Of a DNA stretch of 64,000 nt, positions 11,117 through 23,509 are shown piece after piece (within the stretch, counting starts at the first letter, position 1; each line of letters begins with the position of its first letter). The notes below the pieces were generated by a model, which was given only the letters and a program-made list of their open reading frames with translations, searched no databases and had not been told where the DNA came from. This DNA is from Lepiota brunneoincarnata (lineage: Eukaryota > Basidiomycota > Agaricomycetes > Agaricales > Agaricaceae): assembly GCA_023014365.1 (NCBI GenBank), contig JAEBUN010000004.1, positions 186,001 through 250,000 of the forward strand, written 5' to 3'. The position numbers and the translations under genes are program-made.

Positions 11117-14100
11117 TTAAGTACGTTTGGTGTGAGGGCAAAGTTGTCTTTGGTAGGTTCTGGTGGGTTCCTGATCTTTCTGGGGAATTCCATGAGTTTC
11201 TTTATACTCAGTTAGGTATTCTTTGGCATTTGTGCAGAGTGTTTTGTTGGTGATCCATTCATTCTCCATGTGGGAGTATCCTTTCCATTTGACATAGTAT
11301 TGGAGTTTTTCGCAATATTGGTGGTGATTGAGAATAGCTTCTATTTTGTATTCTTCTTCTTCATTGATGATGTCTGGTGGTGGTGGAGTCAGATGAGATC
11401 CATATGCTTCTGTTTCAGTATATGGGGTTAGAAGATTTTGGTGGAATACCAGGTGTATCTTCCATTTGATCGGAAGTTTTAATTTGTATGTCAGTGGCGA
11501 TAAGACTTCTGAGATAAGGAAAGGTCCTAGTTGTGTTGGGGATATTTTGTTAGAGATGAAGGGGAGTTTGAGGTTCTTGGCTTCTAGCCATACTTTTTGA
11601 TGTGATTCAAGGGGTTTGACAGTTCTTCTGGTTCTTTGTCTCATAATATCGGCAGAGAGTTGGTGTGCCATGTGTGCTTCTTTTCTGGTGTCATCAAGGA
11701 ATCTGATGCATTCATCTACTGATGGAAAGTTTGATGTTTCCATTACCATGGGTATCGGTGGAGGGTTGTATCCCATGATTAGTTTGAATGGGGATTTCTG
11801 CCTTGAGGCATGTATTTTGGAGTTGTGTGCAAACTCGGTGATAGGGAGGGTTTCTGACCAGTCAAGGGGGTTCCTGGTGCAGTATATGGCAAGGTAGGTT
11901 TCAATTTCCTGGTTGTATCATTTGGTGGAACCATCTGTCTGGGGGTGGTATGCAGTTGAGAATGCTTGTTGGATGTTTAGGCATTTGGCTAGCTCTCAGA
12001 GGGAGTTGGTGGTGAATCTGGGGTCTCAATCTGATATGATTTTGTTGGGTAGTCCAAACCTAGTGAAGACTTTTTCTATTAATAGTTGTCCGATGTTGTC
12101 AGCATTTGATCAGTCTGAGGTTGGGATTAAAATTACCCCCTTTGTAAGGCCATGGTCCACCATGGACAATATTGCATTATGGCTGGCACTAGGTGGTAGA
12201 CTGGTGATAAGATCCCATGATATTTGAGCAAATGGGCATTTGGAAGATGATGGTGGAATCAGTTGAGTCAGTGCGTGATCTGGTCTGCATATGATTTTGT
12301 GTTGCTGACACTCAGGACAGCCTTTGACATAGTTCTTTATGAACGTCAACATTCCTGGCCAATATACTTCTTTCTTGGTGAGGCGGTATGTTTCTTGTTC
12401 TCCAGGGTGGCCATGTGTAGGGTGGTCATGGTATCTTGCAATGACATCGCATCTGAGTTGGAGGTCTTCTGGAATGATGACACGTTCCTGGAATGTGAGG
12501 AGTGGACCATTCAAGGTTGGAACTGTTCTGAAGTCTTTATTAGTGGCATTAGGGTGTGATTCTTTTAGGAGTTTGAATGCTTTGGTGGTTCTAGCATCGT
12601 ATTTGGGTGATTCCATGATTCTTTCTTGGAGTTTCATATTGACGGTGGCAATAAAGAGGTGTTCTGGGAGTACCATGATTAGGTTTTGGTCTTCTAGGTC
12701 AGTTGCGGTGACAAAGAGGTTGTCTGGAAGCATGGTGACATCTTCGTTATCATTGTCCTTGTCGGGGATGTGATCTAGACATCTTGATAGAGCATCTGGT
12801 GCAGGGATCTTTGATCCTGGGATGTGTTCTAATTTGAAGTTGTAGTCGGTGAGGGTCTGGACCCATCATGCTTGTTGGTGGTTGATTTTCTGGGGTTTAC
12901 GCCAATATGTGAGGTTCTGGTGGTCCATTCTGATGCAGACAGTATGGGGGCTGCCAAGGAGGTAGTGGCGCCATTCTTCAAGGGCTCAGATTATTGTGAG
13001 GAGTTCCCTATTGTAGATATCATAACTGCATTCCACTGGTCCGAACATTTTTGAATAGAATGATATGGGTTTCTGTATTCCGTTGATATTGTGTTGATAT
13101 AAGACAGCTCCTGATGCAAATTTGGAAGCATCAGCTTCTATTTTGAAGGGTTTTGTGGAGTTGGGCATGAGGAGCACTGGTTCTTTTAAGAATTTGTTCT
13201 TGAGCATTTCAAATGCTTTCTGTTGTTCTTCTTTCCATTCAAATTTGTTTGATTTGGATAGTAGTTGGTTAAGGGGTTTGGTGTGGTGGGAGTAACTGTG
13301 GATGAACTTCCAGTAGAAGTTACAGAATCCAATGAATTTCTGAATGTGTCAGACCATTTTCAGCACTGGCCAGTCTTCTATTCCCTTGAGTTTCCTGGGG
13401 TCCATTTTGATTTCATCAGGCATGATGATCATGCCGAGATATTTGAGTCATTGTTTGTTGAACTCACATTTCTCAGTTTTGAGGTATAGGTCATTTTCCT
13501 GCAGGATTTGCAGTACTTTTTCTGTAAGTCGGTTGGTTTCTTCTTGGGTTTTACCATAGATTAGGATATCATCCATATAGATGATAATTCCTCCTTTCTC
13601 CATTATTTCAGAGAATAGCATGTCCATCATATGTTGGAACATAGTGGGACTGTTGCAAAGTCTGAAAAACATCACAGTTGGTTTGAAAAGACCCATAGGA
13701 GTCTTGAACACTGCTTTCCATTGATCACCATCTTTGATTCTGATGATATTGTATCCTAGGTGGATGTCAAGCTTAGTGAAGTACTTAGCTCCTTTGATTT
13801 TATCCATGATAGAGGAAATCATGGGAATTGGGTAGGCATTTTTGACTGTGTGATCATTTAGATAATGATAGTATTGGCAGGGTCAGAGGTCTCCTCCTTT
13901 CTTGGCAACAAAGAAGAATGGTGATGCCATAGGGGATTTTGAGGGGCAGATGTACCCTTTTTGGAGGTTTTCGTCTATAAATTCTTTTAGTGCTTTTTCT
14001 TCAGCAGGTGCCACTTCGTAAGGTTTCATTGATTTCACTTCAAATGTTGGTTTTAGTTTGATTTTGTGATCAAATGTTCTTGATGGTGGGAATCGTTTGG

Positions 14101-14850
14101 AGGCTTTCTTGTTGAATATTTTAGCCTATCGGGCAAATCTCTGAGGGATCTTGGGTGGTTCCTTGTTTGATTCTGGTTGTTTTCCTTTTTGGTTTGCCAA
14201 TTTTGTCAGATTGTGTTGCTCATTGTGGAGCATTGTGGCATGTGTTGCTTTGGCATTTACTTCTAATGGGGTTAGAAGCATTGGATTCATTTCTCTTTCT
14301 AAAGAGAAGGTATTGAGGTCAACATTTGACAAGTTGACATATTCTTCTGGGTTGTCCTTGGGTTGAGAAGTTTTTCCAGCCATTATGTCCATGGCAATGG
14401 AGTTGAGTTCAACAGGTTGTCATAGGGTTCTGAGGAGTTTGGAAAAATCTTGGTGATTGATTTAGGGTTTCCAAGAGAATGTCTTGGTCTTCCAGTTGAT
14501 GTCAGGGTTGTATTGTTCCAACCAGGGAAATCCGATGATGAGATCCTTCTCACTGGTATTTGTGACATATGCTTCTAGCATGCAGTCTCTTCCATCAATG
14601 ATGGTTCTGATTTTGATATATTCATGGATCTTGCCATGTTGATTGTCAGTTCTGTCAATGTTGCTGAGAGGGATTGGTTGGTCCAGCTGTTTGGTTTGAT
14701 AACCATGTCATTCAACGACTTTATGGGAGATGAAGTTCCCTTGAGCTCCTGAGTCTATCAGGGTGGTGATGGCCACAGGTTTTGATGTCCATTCACTCCA
14801 AATCTTGATAGGTAGGGAAAAGGATCATTTATTTGGGGATAGTTGTAGTT
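11117..14850 (-). pseudogene. pol of D3a
   Basis: Protease DSG lies at about 14760. RT with [10 protein letters not shown] is at 13448-13860, RNase H (EADASKF) at 12950-13210, the integrase zinc-binding region and core at 11900-12733, and the integrase C-terminus with a chromodomain-like KWKGY at 11117-11776 (219 codons open). Several CGA-to-TGA stops occur. The integrase triad Glu is Lys here (GSTK followed by a stop), the same change as in D1. This copy cannot encode an active integrase. Confidence 0.85.
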
Positions 14851-14925
14851 GTACAGAGTTTATCAAGAAAATGTCCTTCTGAGTTCTGGAATGTGCAGGG
14901 GCACATTGATCGACAGTGTTCCTTT

Positions 14926-16733
14926 TTAAAAATCCTGGAATGGACACATCTCTGGATCCTTGGCTAGCGTAGAATGGAGTTCTTGTTGTAATTCAGGGTC
15001 AAGTTCATCAACCATTTGGCACATCTGAGATGCAACTTCTGCAACAGCAAGGGAGTATTTGCGTTGGGGTGATGGCTGGTTGTTCTGATTCAGGAATCTG
15101 GGACAAGTGTTTTGTTGTCCAGAAAAAGGATGGTTGGGGTTTCTCACAGGGCAAGGGCGATTGGTGCGCATTCCTGGGAAGCATCTGGCTGGTAGTGGTT
15201 GTGGGCATTTACTGACCCAATGGTCTTTAGCTCTGCATCAGAAGCATTCTTGGTTCTGATATCATTTCATTTGTTGTCCAGTGACAATGGTATCTAACTC
15301 CAATGGTTCTTGTGCAGAGTCTTCTTCAGTATATTCCAGTTGTGGAATTTTGGGATAAGGATCTTTGAATCCTTCTTCTATTGCAGCATGGTCTATTTCC
15401 ATGGCATGTGGGTCTCATGGGGTGAAATGTGGAGTGTTACTCCTTTGGTAGAATTGTGCATAGGGTACATTGTTGTTTGGATGGCTTGGTTTGCGGTTGG
15501 GTTGGTATTGGTTCCTCTGAGGGAATGTGTTCCTGGGGGTACCATAGAGAGCGTTGATTCTATGGAAGTTATCATTGAGTTTGTTGGCTCGGGTATACCA
15601 AGTGGTGATGGTTGTTGGAGGGTTCTCTGATTTGTTGATCTTCATTGCAATACAGCAATTGATTGCTTTATGGTAGAGATCGATCAGTGTGCAATCTTCA
15701 TTATGTCCGGATTGATGGACAAGTTCCTTAAACTGAGTGTTGAACTTGGTCATTGGTTTGCCTGCTTGGTGCAGGGTTTGAAGTCTGGTGTGTGCATATG
15801 CATGTTCATCTGCCAGAGTGAAGTCGGCTCTAAGTCAGGCAGTGAAGTTGTCCCATGACTCCATGGCTATGGGTTGTCCTGCTTGGGTTTGGGCATTCCT
15901 CTCATGGAGGTATTGTCTGGCCCAGGCTCAGGCATCTCCTGATTGCATTGTTGAAAGAACGAATAAGGTTCTGGCAAGGTTGGTATTGTAAGTGGTTGTG
16001 TTAGCAAGCACATAGACTTCACATTGGAAGATCCAGTCTTTGAACAATCTTCTGGTTCCATTGAAGGTGATGGGTTTGAGGAGTCCTAACTCCTTTGGGG
16101 TTTGTGTGGTGGCTATTGTTTGTAGTTGTCTGGGTGGCGGTGGCAGTGGTGTTGGTGGTTGCAGTGGTTGTACAGGTGGTGCTGGTAGGGCTAAGGGTTG
16201 TACTGGTGCAGGTAATGCAGGTGGTTGAGGGTCAGGCTCTGATTGGTTGTCATCAGTGATGTAGACATCTGAGTTGTTGTCTACTGGGGGAGGTTTTCCT
16301 TGATCTACTGTGTATTTGTGACATGTAAGTAGGTTTTCTTCTGATTGGGAAAGTTCTCTCGGTTGTTTGAGAGTGTATTTGAGCTTTTGAAGTTCAAAAT
16401 CATTTAGTGGATTTACTTGGGCATGATATCCTTCAGCTTTTTTGCATTTCTTTTCTTCTTGTTCATAATGTTCTTTTAATTCTTTTTCATGTTGTAATCT
16501 TTGTTGTTCTGCTAGTTCTTCAGCAAAACTTGTTCGAGTGCGTGTGGATGTAGATGCATGTGGAGTGGGTGAGTCAAATGGAGATGGGGGATAAAATGGT
16601 GATGGTGTTTGAGTGGGTATAGGGTTTCTTCTGGGATCCAGATTTTGGGTTCCTGATCCGGAGATTCTACTTCTCGCTTTAGGAGGAGGAGGTGATGGAG
16701 TTTCTCAGGCCAAGAACTTCTTTGGAGGCATGG
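14926..16733 (-). pseudogene. gag of D3a
   Basis: Begins MPPKKFLA at about 16733, 11 nt past the stop of the small membrane ORF. It has a charged helical region, a Pro-rich linker, a capsid-like core (WARQYLHERN, FKELVHQSG) and a CCHC knuckle (C-x2-C-x4-H-x4-C, AKDHWVSKCP). The tail ends FQDF. In-frame TGA codons occur at former CGA, including one in the knuckle. Confidence 0.8.
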
Positions 16734-16743
16734 TGGCAGTTGT

Positions 16744-17004
16744 CTAGTGATCAATTATTGCTAGAAGGATGAAAAATTGGGTTGTGATGATGGAGATTCC
16801 TGAGTACAGGTTCCACGATCTGATGACACAGCAGTGGCAGGGGCATGTGATGCGTTCAAGCTCTAATGTGTTTATTCAGTATGGGATGAGGGTGGTGGTG
16901 GAGGTAAAGACAAATATGAGTAGGTAAGCCAGATCTTCTGGCAGGGAGAGGTTGAGAGATGTAGCAATGGCTACACAGAGGGGTGGTTTTCTTTCATATG
17001 TCAT
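16744..17004 (-). pseudogene. Small membrane ORF upstream of gag (D3a copy)
   Basis: 261 nt from ATG to TAG, the same length as in D1, D4 and D6, with one internal TGA at about codon 43. Key strings are PPLCVAIATSLNLSLPEDL, a hydrophobic stretch LAYLLIFVFTSTTTLI, a Cys cluster CPCHCC and a second hydrophobic stretch near the C-terminus. See the intact D6 copy at 62868. Confidence 0.55.
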
Positions 17005-17089
17005 TTTGAACGACCAGAGTACCTCAATGTGTTCAGTATGTTGGCAGAGCAGAGTAGAGCAGAGGGCGAGCAAGAGATAAGCAGCAGAG

Positions 17090-17101
17090 TATCTTAGTGT
17101 T
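17090..17101 (-). other. Self-primer binding site of D3a
   Basis: On the element's sense strand this is AACACTAAGATA, one base inside the 5' LTR. It is perfectly complementary to TATCTTAGTGTT within the D LTR, as in D1. Confidence 0.65.
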
Positions 17102-17102
17102 T

Positions 17103-17487
17103 TGTTACCCAGGTTAGGGGTTTGCTCTTGAGTAGCATGGTGTTCAAGGCAAGATGTCTATACAGACTTGGTCTTGCCCTACTAGGCATGACTTAGAGAC
17201 AACGGAGCACTATAGTCCAGCTGGTTTAAGGGCAAAGAGGTATAGGAGGCAAGAACTGTATAACACTAAGATAAGGATACAAGGTAATGTACTGTATCCT
17301 TATATACTTCTAAGTGTGGCTGTACTCCTACTGTAATAGTCCAAACCAGAGTAACTATGAGTCAGAGATAAGGGACATGAGGCATAAACTAAGAATAGTC
17401 CTTCTGATATACACTACTGATAGTTTCATAGTGACATGGGAATGTAAACTAAAAATAACTATCCTTCTGATAAGACTTCTGATAACA
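17103..17487 (-). repeat. 5' LTR of D3a
   Basis: 385 bp, the same length as the D1 LTRs. On the plus strand it runs TGTTACCCAG to CTGATAACA. The right flank CCAAG does not match the left flank of the LTR at 1880. Confidence 0.9.
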
Positions 17488-17489
17488 CC

Positions 17490-19617
17490 AAGACTCATTT
17501 GATGCTCTGAAACTTCAATTTTCAAAGCAACCCATGCTTACAATGCCTGACCAGTTAATACTGTTCAAAATCGAATGTGATGCTTTGAAATATGCTACTG
17601 GAGCCATACTTTATCAAACCAACATTAATAATCAACACCACCCTGTGGCTTTCCTATCAAAAACCCTTACACCCGCTGAACAAAACTATGATATTCATGA
17701 CTGCAAACTACTTGCCATAATCTACGCTCTAGGCAAATGGCATCATTATCTGGAAGGAGGACCCTTCCCTGTTAAAGTTCGTACTGACCACCAGAATCTT
17801 ACTTACTGGAAAAAGCTGCAGGATATAAACCAACACCAGGCCTGCTGGCATCAATTCCTTTCCTGCTTTAATCTCCAAATTGAGCATGTACCTGGTATGA
17901 AAATACCCACTGCTGATGCCCTCTTCCGCCATCCCAACCATATGTATTCCCAATGAAGATGAAGACAATAAATCCATAATGATGTTACCTGAATCCATGT
18001 TTGTCAACACCATCAACCAGGAAACCTGTGACAATATACTTCACCATGATAACTACAATCCACATACTACCGAACAGATCAATGCCCTTATGACCCCTCC
18101 ATATATCCCAATGGATTCCCACTACTCCATAACATGAACCCCAAAAGGTTTAATTGTCACCTACAATGGCAGAACCATTCCACCAGAGGACCTCAAACTC
18201 TGCTGCTGTATCATATGGAAGTACCACAATTCTCCCACCACAGGTCACCCTGGTATTGACACGACCCTTCACACATTGGAGCGTGATTTCTACTGGCCCA
18301 GTATGGCCAGTTTCACACATGATTATGTCAAAGGATGCGCTGACTGTCAATAATTTAAGATTAACCAACATCCTGCCAAGCCTGCCTTTACCCCTATCCT
18401 GGCACCCAAATCAAACTGCCCATTTGCTCAAATCTCAATGGATCTCATCACCGACCTCCCTCCCTCCACTGGTTTTGACTTGATTCTGTCCATTGTGTAC
18501 CATGGACTCTCAAAGGGGGTAATTCTCACTGCTACCAACAAAACCATGACCACCAATGACATTGCCAACATTATTCTCAACAAAGTTTACCTGCACTATG
18601 GCCTACCCAAATGTATCATATCCGACCATGATCCACACTTTACTGCCCATTCGTTCCAGAAACTGTTAGAATGACTTGAAATTACACCCATGATGACCAT
18701 GGCTTACTACCCCAAAGCAGATGGAGCAACTGAACATTCTCATCAGGAGACCCAAGCATACCTCTCCATTTTCTGCTCACACCATCCCAAAAATTGGTCA
18801 CAGGCTCTCCCTCTCCTTGAATTTGCCTACAATAGCCAACCACATGCCCTATGAAAGCAAACACCATTTGAAATTATTATGGGAATACAACTGAAAGCAC
18901 TTCCCACCATTCTCCTTGAAACCAAATCTCCCACCATCAACAACCATATTGAACTCATAGATCTATATCATCAAAATGCTAAAACCACACACGAGATTGC
19001 CATGAAACACATGGAAAACTGATGCCAATCAAAGTTTACCCCATTCCATGAGAATCAAATGGTTTGGCTCAACACCCACAACTTAAATACTCCATATGTC
19101 ACACATAAAATGGCCCCCAAATGTCTCAGGCCATTCCATATCCTCAACATTCTATCCCCTGTTTCATATCAACTTGAACTCCCCAAATACTGGAAGATCC
19201 ACCCCATATTCCACACCCAACTCCTCATGCCATACACTGAAACTGAAACATATGGTCCCAACTACATCTGACCCCCACCTCAAATTGTCGAAGGTGAAGA
19301 AGTATATGAAATCAAAGCAATACTAAACCACTGAAAATGATGAAATCACCTCAAATACCTAGTCAAATGGCTTGGATGGCCCAAATCTGAAAATACCTGG
19401 GAACCCAAGTCCCATTTTAAATCAGTACCTGATGAAATCAGACCTGAAACTATAGATGGAACTATCATCCCTGAAATGCATGATGAAGGAGATGCAGTAG
19501 CATTCCTATTGGAGTACAAGTGGCTCAAAGGACTCGACCAAGACAATGAAAACATGCCTGTCATTTGTTTCCTTAAAGCCACAAAGAAACCATGTCATTC
19601 TTGTCACCACCCTTACT
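17490..19617 (+). pseudogene. pol fragment of element E (RNase H, integrase, chromodomain)
   Basis: RNase H lies at 17534-17956, with IECDALKYATGAILYQ and the RTDHQNL string. The integrase HHCC region is at about 18240-18350 (TGHPGIDTT ... GCADC). The core has SMDLITDLPPS, ISDHDPHFT and DGATEHSHQE, so all three acidic residues are present. A chromodomain lies at 19280-19420 (EEVYEIKAIL ... YLVKWLGWPKSENTWEP). Stops are mostly TGA at former CGA; three such codons sit together in the chromodomain. At least one frameshift occurs near 17930. Confidence 0.8.
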
Positions 19618-19619
19618 GA

Positions 19620-20817
19620 AAATGAACTGTATCACCTCATTTAACAGCACAATGCCTTCCTCCATCCACTCGCTCCCCTCTGAATCTGTTCTTATTTCTA
19701 CCCTGCCTACTTTAGATGGAACTACCAGATCCTCGTCCACTCAACCTGACTCCAACTGCATCCTCTATCAATTCCTTGTTGAAAGCGCTCTTAATACCAC
19801 TGAAGACATGCCACTCCAAAGTCACATACCATGACAGACCACTCCCCCCAGTCCTGTTCCACCCATTGCTGAAATGCCAACCACCATCCCCACTCCCCCA
19901 CTCATCGCAACCATTAGCGACTAGCTTAATGAAGTCAACAGTGCCTCTACCCTCATCTTTTCGCTTTTTATTGCACCAACACCAGCAGTATCAACAGAAG
20001 TTTGTGATGGCTTCTTCCAACTCCACAAAAACCTCCTCTGCCTATATGGCCTTGAACAAAGCATTGAAAGGGTCAAGGAAGCAAACCAAAACATGTTCAA
20101 CCACCTGTAGTCCAACCCCACCTTCCGTTGAATATTCACCAAGCATTGTAGTTCCACAACTGGTATATGGATTGCACCCACAATCCCTAGTCCGATTCAA
20201 CCCATGCTGTCCAACCAACCATCCCCACAAGTACCCATTCACTCCTCTCACTGACAAGTTTGACCTGAACAACCTCCAAGCCCTGTTACCCTGCCTGTTG
20301 TTGTGCCCCCCACCTCCACATCACCACCCCAAACTTGACAACAAACCATGGATGAATTTACCCAACAAATGGAAGCCCGTCAACAGCAGGAAGCCCACCC
20401 CCTACCCCAAAGACCTCCTCAACATTGTACCACCCCTGCTGTCACACCCCAAACTGCTACAACCTGCTCATATGATGTTGGAAGAAATTGCTGCTTTGAG
20501 TGCCATCAGATTGGCCACTGGGCACACAGTTGCCCCCGATACACCTGCCATCACTGTAACTGCTCTGCACCAGGTCATTACATGTGAACCTGCCCTGTCT
20601 ACCACCAGAACCACCACAATGCTGCACTCAAAGGACAGTGCAACACTATCCCACTACCTTTGGATGAACATACAATATCATTGGCGATGGCCAATACAAC
20701 AACTATGATTATGCCTACAATGGTTACAGCTACAACTAGAACTGACTACTTTCATGACCTGCACCCCACACCTGTACCCCGCCGCCTATTGACTTCGAAA
20801 CAGAGTTTGAAGATTAG
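19620..20817 (+). pseudogene. Post-pol zinc-knuckle ORF of element E
   Basis: After a Ser/Thr/Pro-rich region, knuckles appear at about 20490-20590: CFECHQIGHWAHSC (C-x2-C-x4-H-x4-C), then CHHC...PGHY. The reading ends near DFETEFED immediately before the polypurine tract. Frames shift several times. The architecture parallels the D-family post-pol ORF, so the ORF predates the split of the two families. Confidence 0.5.
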
Positions 20818-20827
20818 AAGGGGGTAA

Positions 20828-21124
20828 TGTTACCATTTGTTACCATTTTCCTGTTATGCCCACCCATCTATTTTTGCTTATCACATGTCAACACCCATTG
20901 TCAGCACCCAGTTATATTTAGCTATCACATGCTACCACCTGTCTATAGTTTGGCTTGTGATTCTTGTCTGTTTGCATGTGATTCTTTTGTTTATCACATG
21001 TCAGTCATCCTAGCAGTATATAGAGACTTAGGTATTACTTGTAATCCCTAGCTTTGTCTTGTTATACATCATATTTGTTCCTGTTCTTTGGCATTGCCTT
21101 AGACTTGCTTGCATTAGCCAACAG
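20828..21124 (+). repeat. LTR of element E, left part (split by A2)
   Basis: Starts TGTTACCATT after a G-rich tract. A TATA-like GTATATAG lies at about 21017. The rest appears after A2 at 29306. The 5 bp AACAG occurs on both sides of A2. Confidence 0.6.
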
Positions 21125-21785
21125 TGTTATATCCATGCCAACTCAGAGTCTAATCACTTAAACTTTGGCTTCTCAATTCCATGTGTGCTCCACACAACAA
21201 CCCTCTGCCCTCCGACTCGGCCCCGACTTTCTCCGACTGCAACCCACTGCCCCAATCACGCGACCACCTCCACATGTGCCATGGTCACCTGACCCTTGGT
21301 GTCTCTAGTTCCAGTCTCCATTTCCTGTCCGTAGTCAAGATACGTTATTGGTCTCCATACCTGTACCGGTTTCCATTCCATTCGTAATCTGTTCGTAATC
21401 CATTTGTAACTATATCGGCCTCCACTTTGCTCTGCACGTAATCAGTACGAGTCATAGTTTGTAAGGCCAGTAGTATATATACTGTAGGTACTTGGCTTGT
21501 ACTCCTCAGTCTGATAATCGAATTGAGCAGCAGACCAGCTCCCTGTTCTCTATCCTCTCCTCTCTTCTGCCTCGCTCTGCTTCGGCCCCAACTTCCTGAA
21601 ATATGGACTAAGACAGTAGGAGGGCACAGCACATATGCTGAGGCCACAAGTCCAACCCCCTGCCTGACATACTCTGCCTCAGTCCCAAAGTCTACGTACT
21701 GACTTCACCCTGTCCCCCAGTTACCTTATATCAAGGATACCACCCTGACCCTCCGCTTTGGTCCTGACCCACACTGGCTCTAACA
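21125..21785 (+). repeat. 5' LTR of A2
   Basis: 661 bp, TGTTATATCC to CTCTAACA. A TATA box TATATATA lies at 21474-21481. The predicted RNA start is at about 21506-21508, roughly 30 nt downstream. Confidence 0.92.
21474..21481 (+). promoter_or_regulatory. LTR TATA box
   Basis: TATATATA, about 30 nt before the segment 21506-21518 that pairs with the primer site. It is conserved in the other A LTRs. Confidence 0.65.
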
Positions 21786-21787
21786 GT

Positions 21788-21800
21788 ATTATCAGACTGA
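21788..21800 (+). other. Self-primer binding site of A2
   Basis: ATTATCAGACTGA, 2 nt inside the 5' LTR, is the exact reverse complement of 21506-21518 in the LTR (TCAGTCTGATAAT). There is no match to the usual TGG start of tRNA primer sites. In Tf1 of fission yeast the RNA 5' end folds back onto such a site to prime reverse transcription. The core ATTATCAGACT is kept in element B. Confidence 0.75.
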
Positions 21801-21840
21801 CACTCCTCCTGTCCATCACATTTTCTGATCCCTTCTAACC

Positions 21841-23504
21841 ATGGTCTCTCAAACAGTCACCCGTACCCGCACTCTCATGTCCCCGGCTGTTCACTGTAGT
21901 AGATGTGTTGCTCGACAACCCCTTTCTGAAGAACTGCAATCCGACTCCCCAAGGGCTCCTTGCTCTCGTCTACAATTGGTCGCACCATCGACTCCTGACT
22001 GCTTCTCTGAAGATATCCAACCTTCATTATTTCAGACTCCCGACGGTCCCAACAAGGGCCCCAACCCCAATCCTGATCCCAGTGACCCTGGTGATCCCGA
22101 TGACAATCCTGACAATGGGGACAGGCCCCTGGATAACGACGAACCATCAGACAATGCCGACAACAACAACAACATCCCACCTGGCAACACCCAAAACAAC
22201 CATGATAGACTCATACTCCAAGTTTTCCAACGCATAGCCGATCAAATGGATGGCCATGGGAACTCTCAAGCCCCACAGCCTCCTCGAACTCCCCATACCA
22301 AAGCTCGCAAACCTGACATCTTTACAGGTTCCGACCCTGCCAAACTCAAACCCTTCCTCTTCCAATGTCAGCTCTACTTCCGTACTAACCCAGCCCAGTT
22401 TGCTATCCCCACCACCAAGGTCAACTTCGCGTTGACGTACCTTATGGGCATGGCCCAGCAACACTTCGAAATCGGCCTCGTCAACCACGGAATAATGCAC
22501 AACTGGATCAAGGACTGGGACCAGTTCACCCTGGAACTGCAGACCAATTTTGGTCCTGCGGATCCGACCGGAGAAGCTGCTGAGCAGCTCAACTCCCTCC
22601 GAATGCGCTACAACGAAAAGATCACCGTCTACAACGTCGATTTTCTCTGCCTAGCTGGCCAACTCCGCTGGGGTGACAAAGTATTTTGTCACTGCTACTA
22701 TAAGGGCTGTTAGGGGAAGTAAGAGCACTGGAACCAATTTGATATTTGGGTGGCAAATACAATCGGCACCCACACTACTTATATACATAGTAGTCTGCAC
22801 ACAGACTGGGTAGCCAAACACTACGTAGCTACTAGAATATAACATATGCAGACAATATACAAACAATGTCAGTTGTACGCAGATTGGACTCAGGGATGGG
22901 GGTGGCCGAAGGCTGAGGCCAGGCTTAGGCATCAGGCATAGGCTAGAGAGGCTGAGCCCAGACACCCAACTGCAGACCCCTAGACATACCTTGTGTAAGG
23001 GGGTGCACAACGCTAGTCCCCTTACAAGGGCCTCCCCAACCACATCCAGGACATCTTGTCCAATCGGCTCAACGGCAAGCCTGACACCTTTGTCAAAATG
23101 CAGGCAGCAGCGATGAAGATTGATGCCCGCTATTGGGAACACCAACGCAAGAAGGCCCGTGCCAAAGCTGCTTCGGACCCAACCACCTCTAGGAAACCTG
23201 GAGGTAACCCATCCCCTTCCACCTCGACCAACCCCCAACCTGCTGCCAAGCCTGCCAATAGTAACAACAAAGGCAGCACCCCCAACTCCAGCTTCAAGGG
23301 CAATCTGCCCAACCTGTCCGCTGGTCAGAAATTGGCCCCGCCCAAATCTGACCTTACTAGTAAACTGGGTAAGGATGGTAAATTAACCCCCAAGGAACGT
23401 CAACGACGTTTCAACAATAACCTCTGCCTTGTCTGCGTAGATCCCAATCACAGGGCCGCCAACTGTGACAAGAAGAAATTCCCTGATGCCAAGGCTAAAG
23501 GCTG
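21841..23504 (+). pseudogene. gag of A2, interrupted by a solo F LTR
   Basis: ATG at 21841. An Asn/Asp/Pro-rich N-terminal third is followed by a retrotransposon Gag capsid domain (KPDIFTGSDP, QHFEIGL, FTLELQTNFG) and a basic Pro/Ser-rich tail. One zinc knuckle (CLVCVDPNHRAANC) precedes the TGA at 23502-23504. The frame is broken at codon YYKG by the insertion at 22708-23026 and resumes at LPNHIQDIL. Without the insertion it would be about 450 residues. pol follows in a different frame. Confidence 0.85.
22708..23026 (+). repeat. Solo LTR, family F
   Basis: 319 bp, from TGTTAGGGG to CCCCTTACA, with imperfect terminal inversion. Flanked by the duplication AGGGC (22703-22707 and 23027-23031). 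Element B keeps the empty site at about 33620. A second copy is at 50963-51291. No internal F element occurs in the window. Confidence 0.9.
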
Positions 23505-23509
23505 ACAGG

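Larger units (their letters stand above)
9922..17102 (-). mobile_element. Ty3/gypsy chromovirus D3a, lacking its 3' LTR
   Basis: From the LTR at 17103-17487 leftwards: self-priming site, small membrane ORF, gag, pol and a truncated post-pol ORF. Gene order and sequence match D1. The 3' end is cut at about 9921, where D3b begins. Confidence 0.88.
17488..20827 (+). mobile_element. Ty3/gypsy chromovirus E, 3' part only
   Basis: Starts abruptly inside RNase H next to the D3a LTR and runs through integrase, a chromodomain and a post-pol zinc-knuckle ORF to a G-rich polypurine tract (20817-20826) and an LTR. Related to D but clearly a separate family. 5' LTR, gag, protease and RT are absent. Confidence 0.8.

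Noticed and set aside
19921..20272. Minus-strand ORFs within element E
   Set aside because: Shadows of the Pro/Thr-rich post-pol region; no motif or start context.
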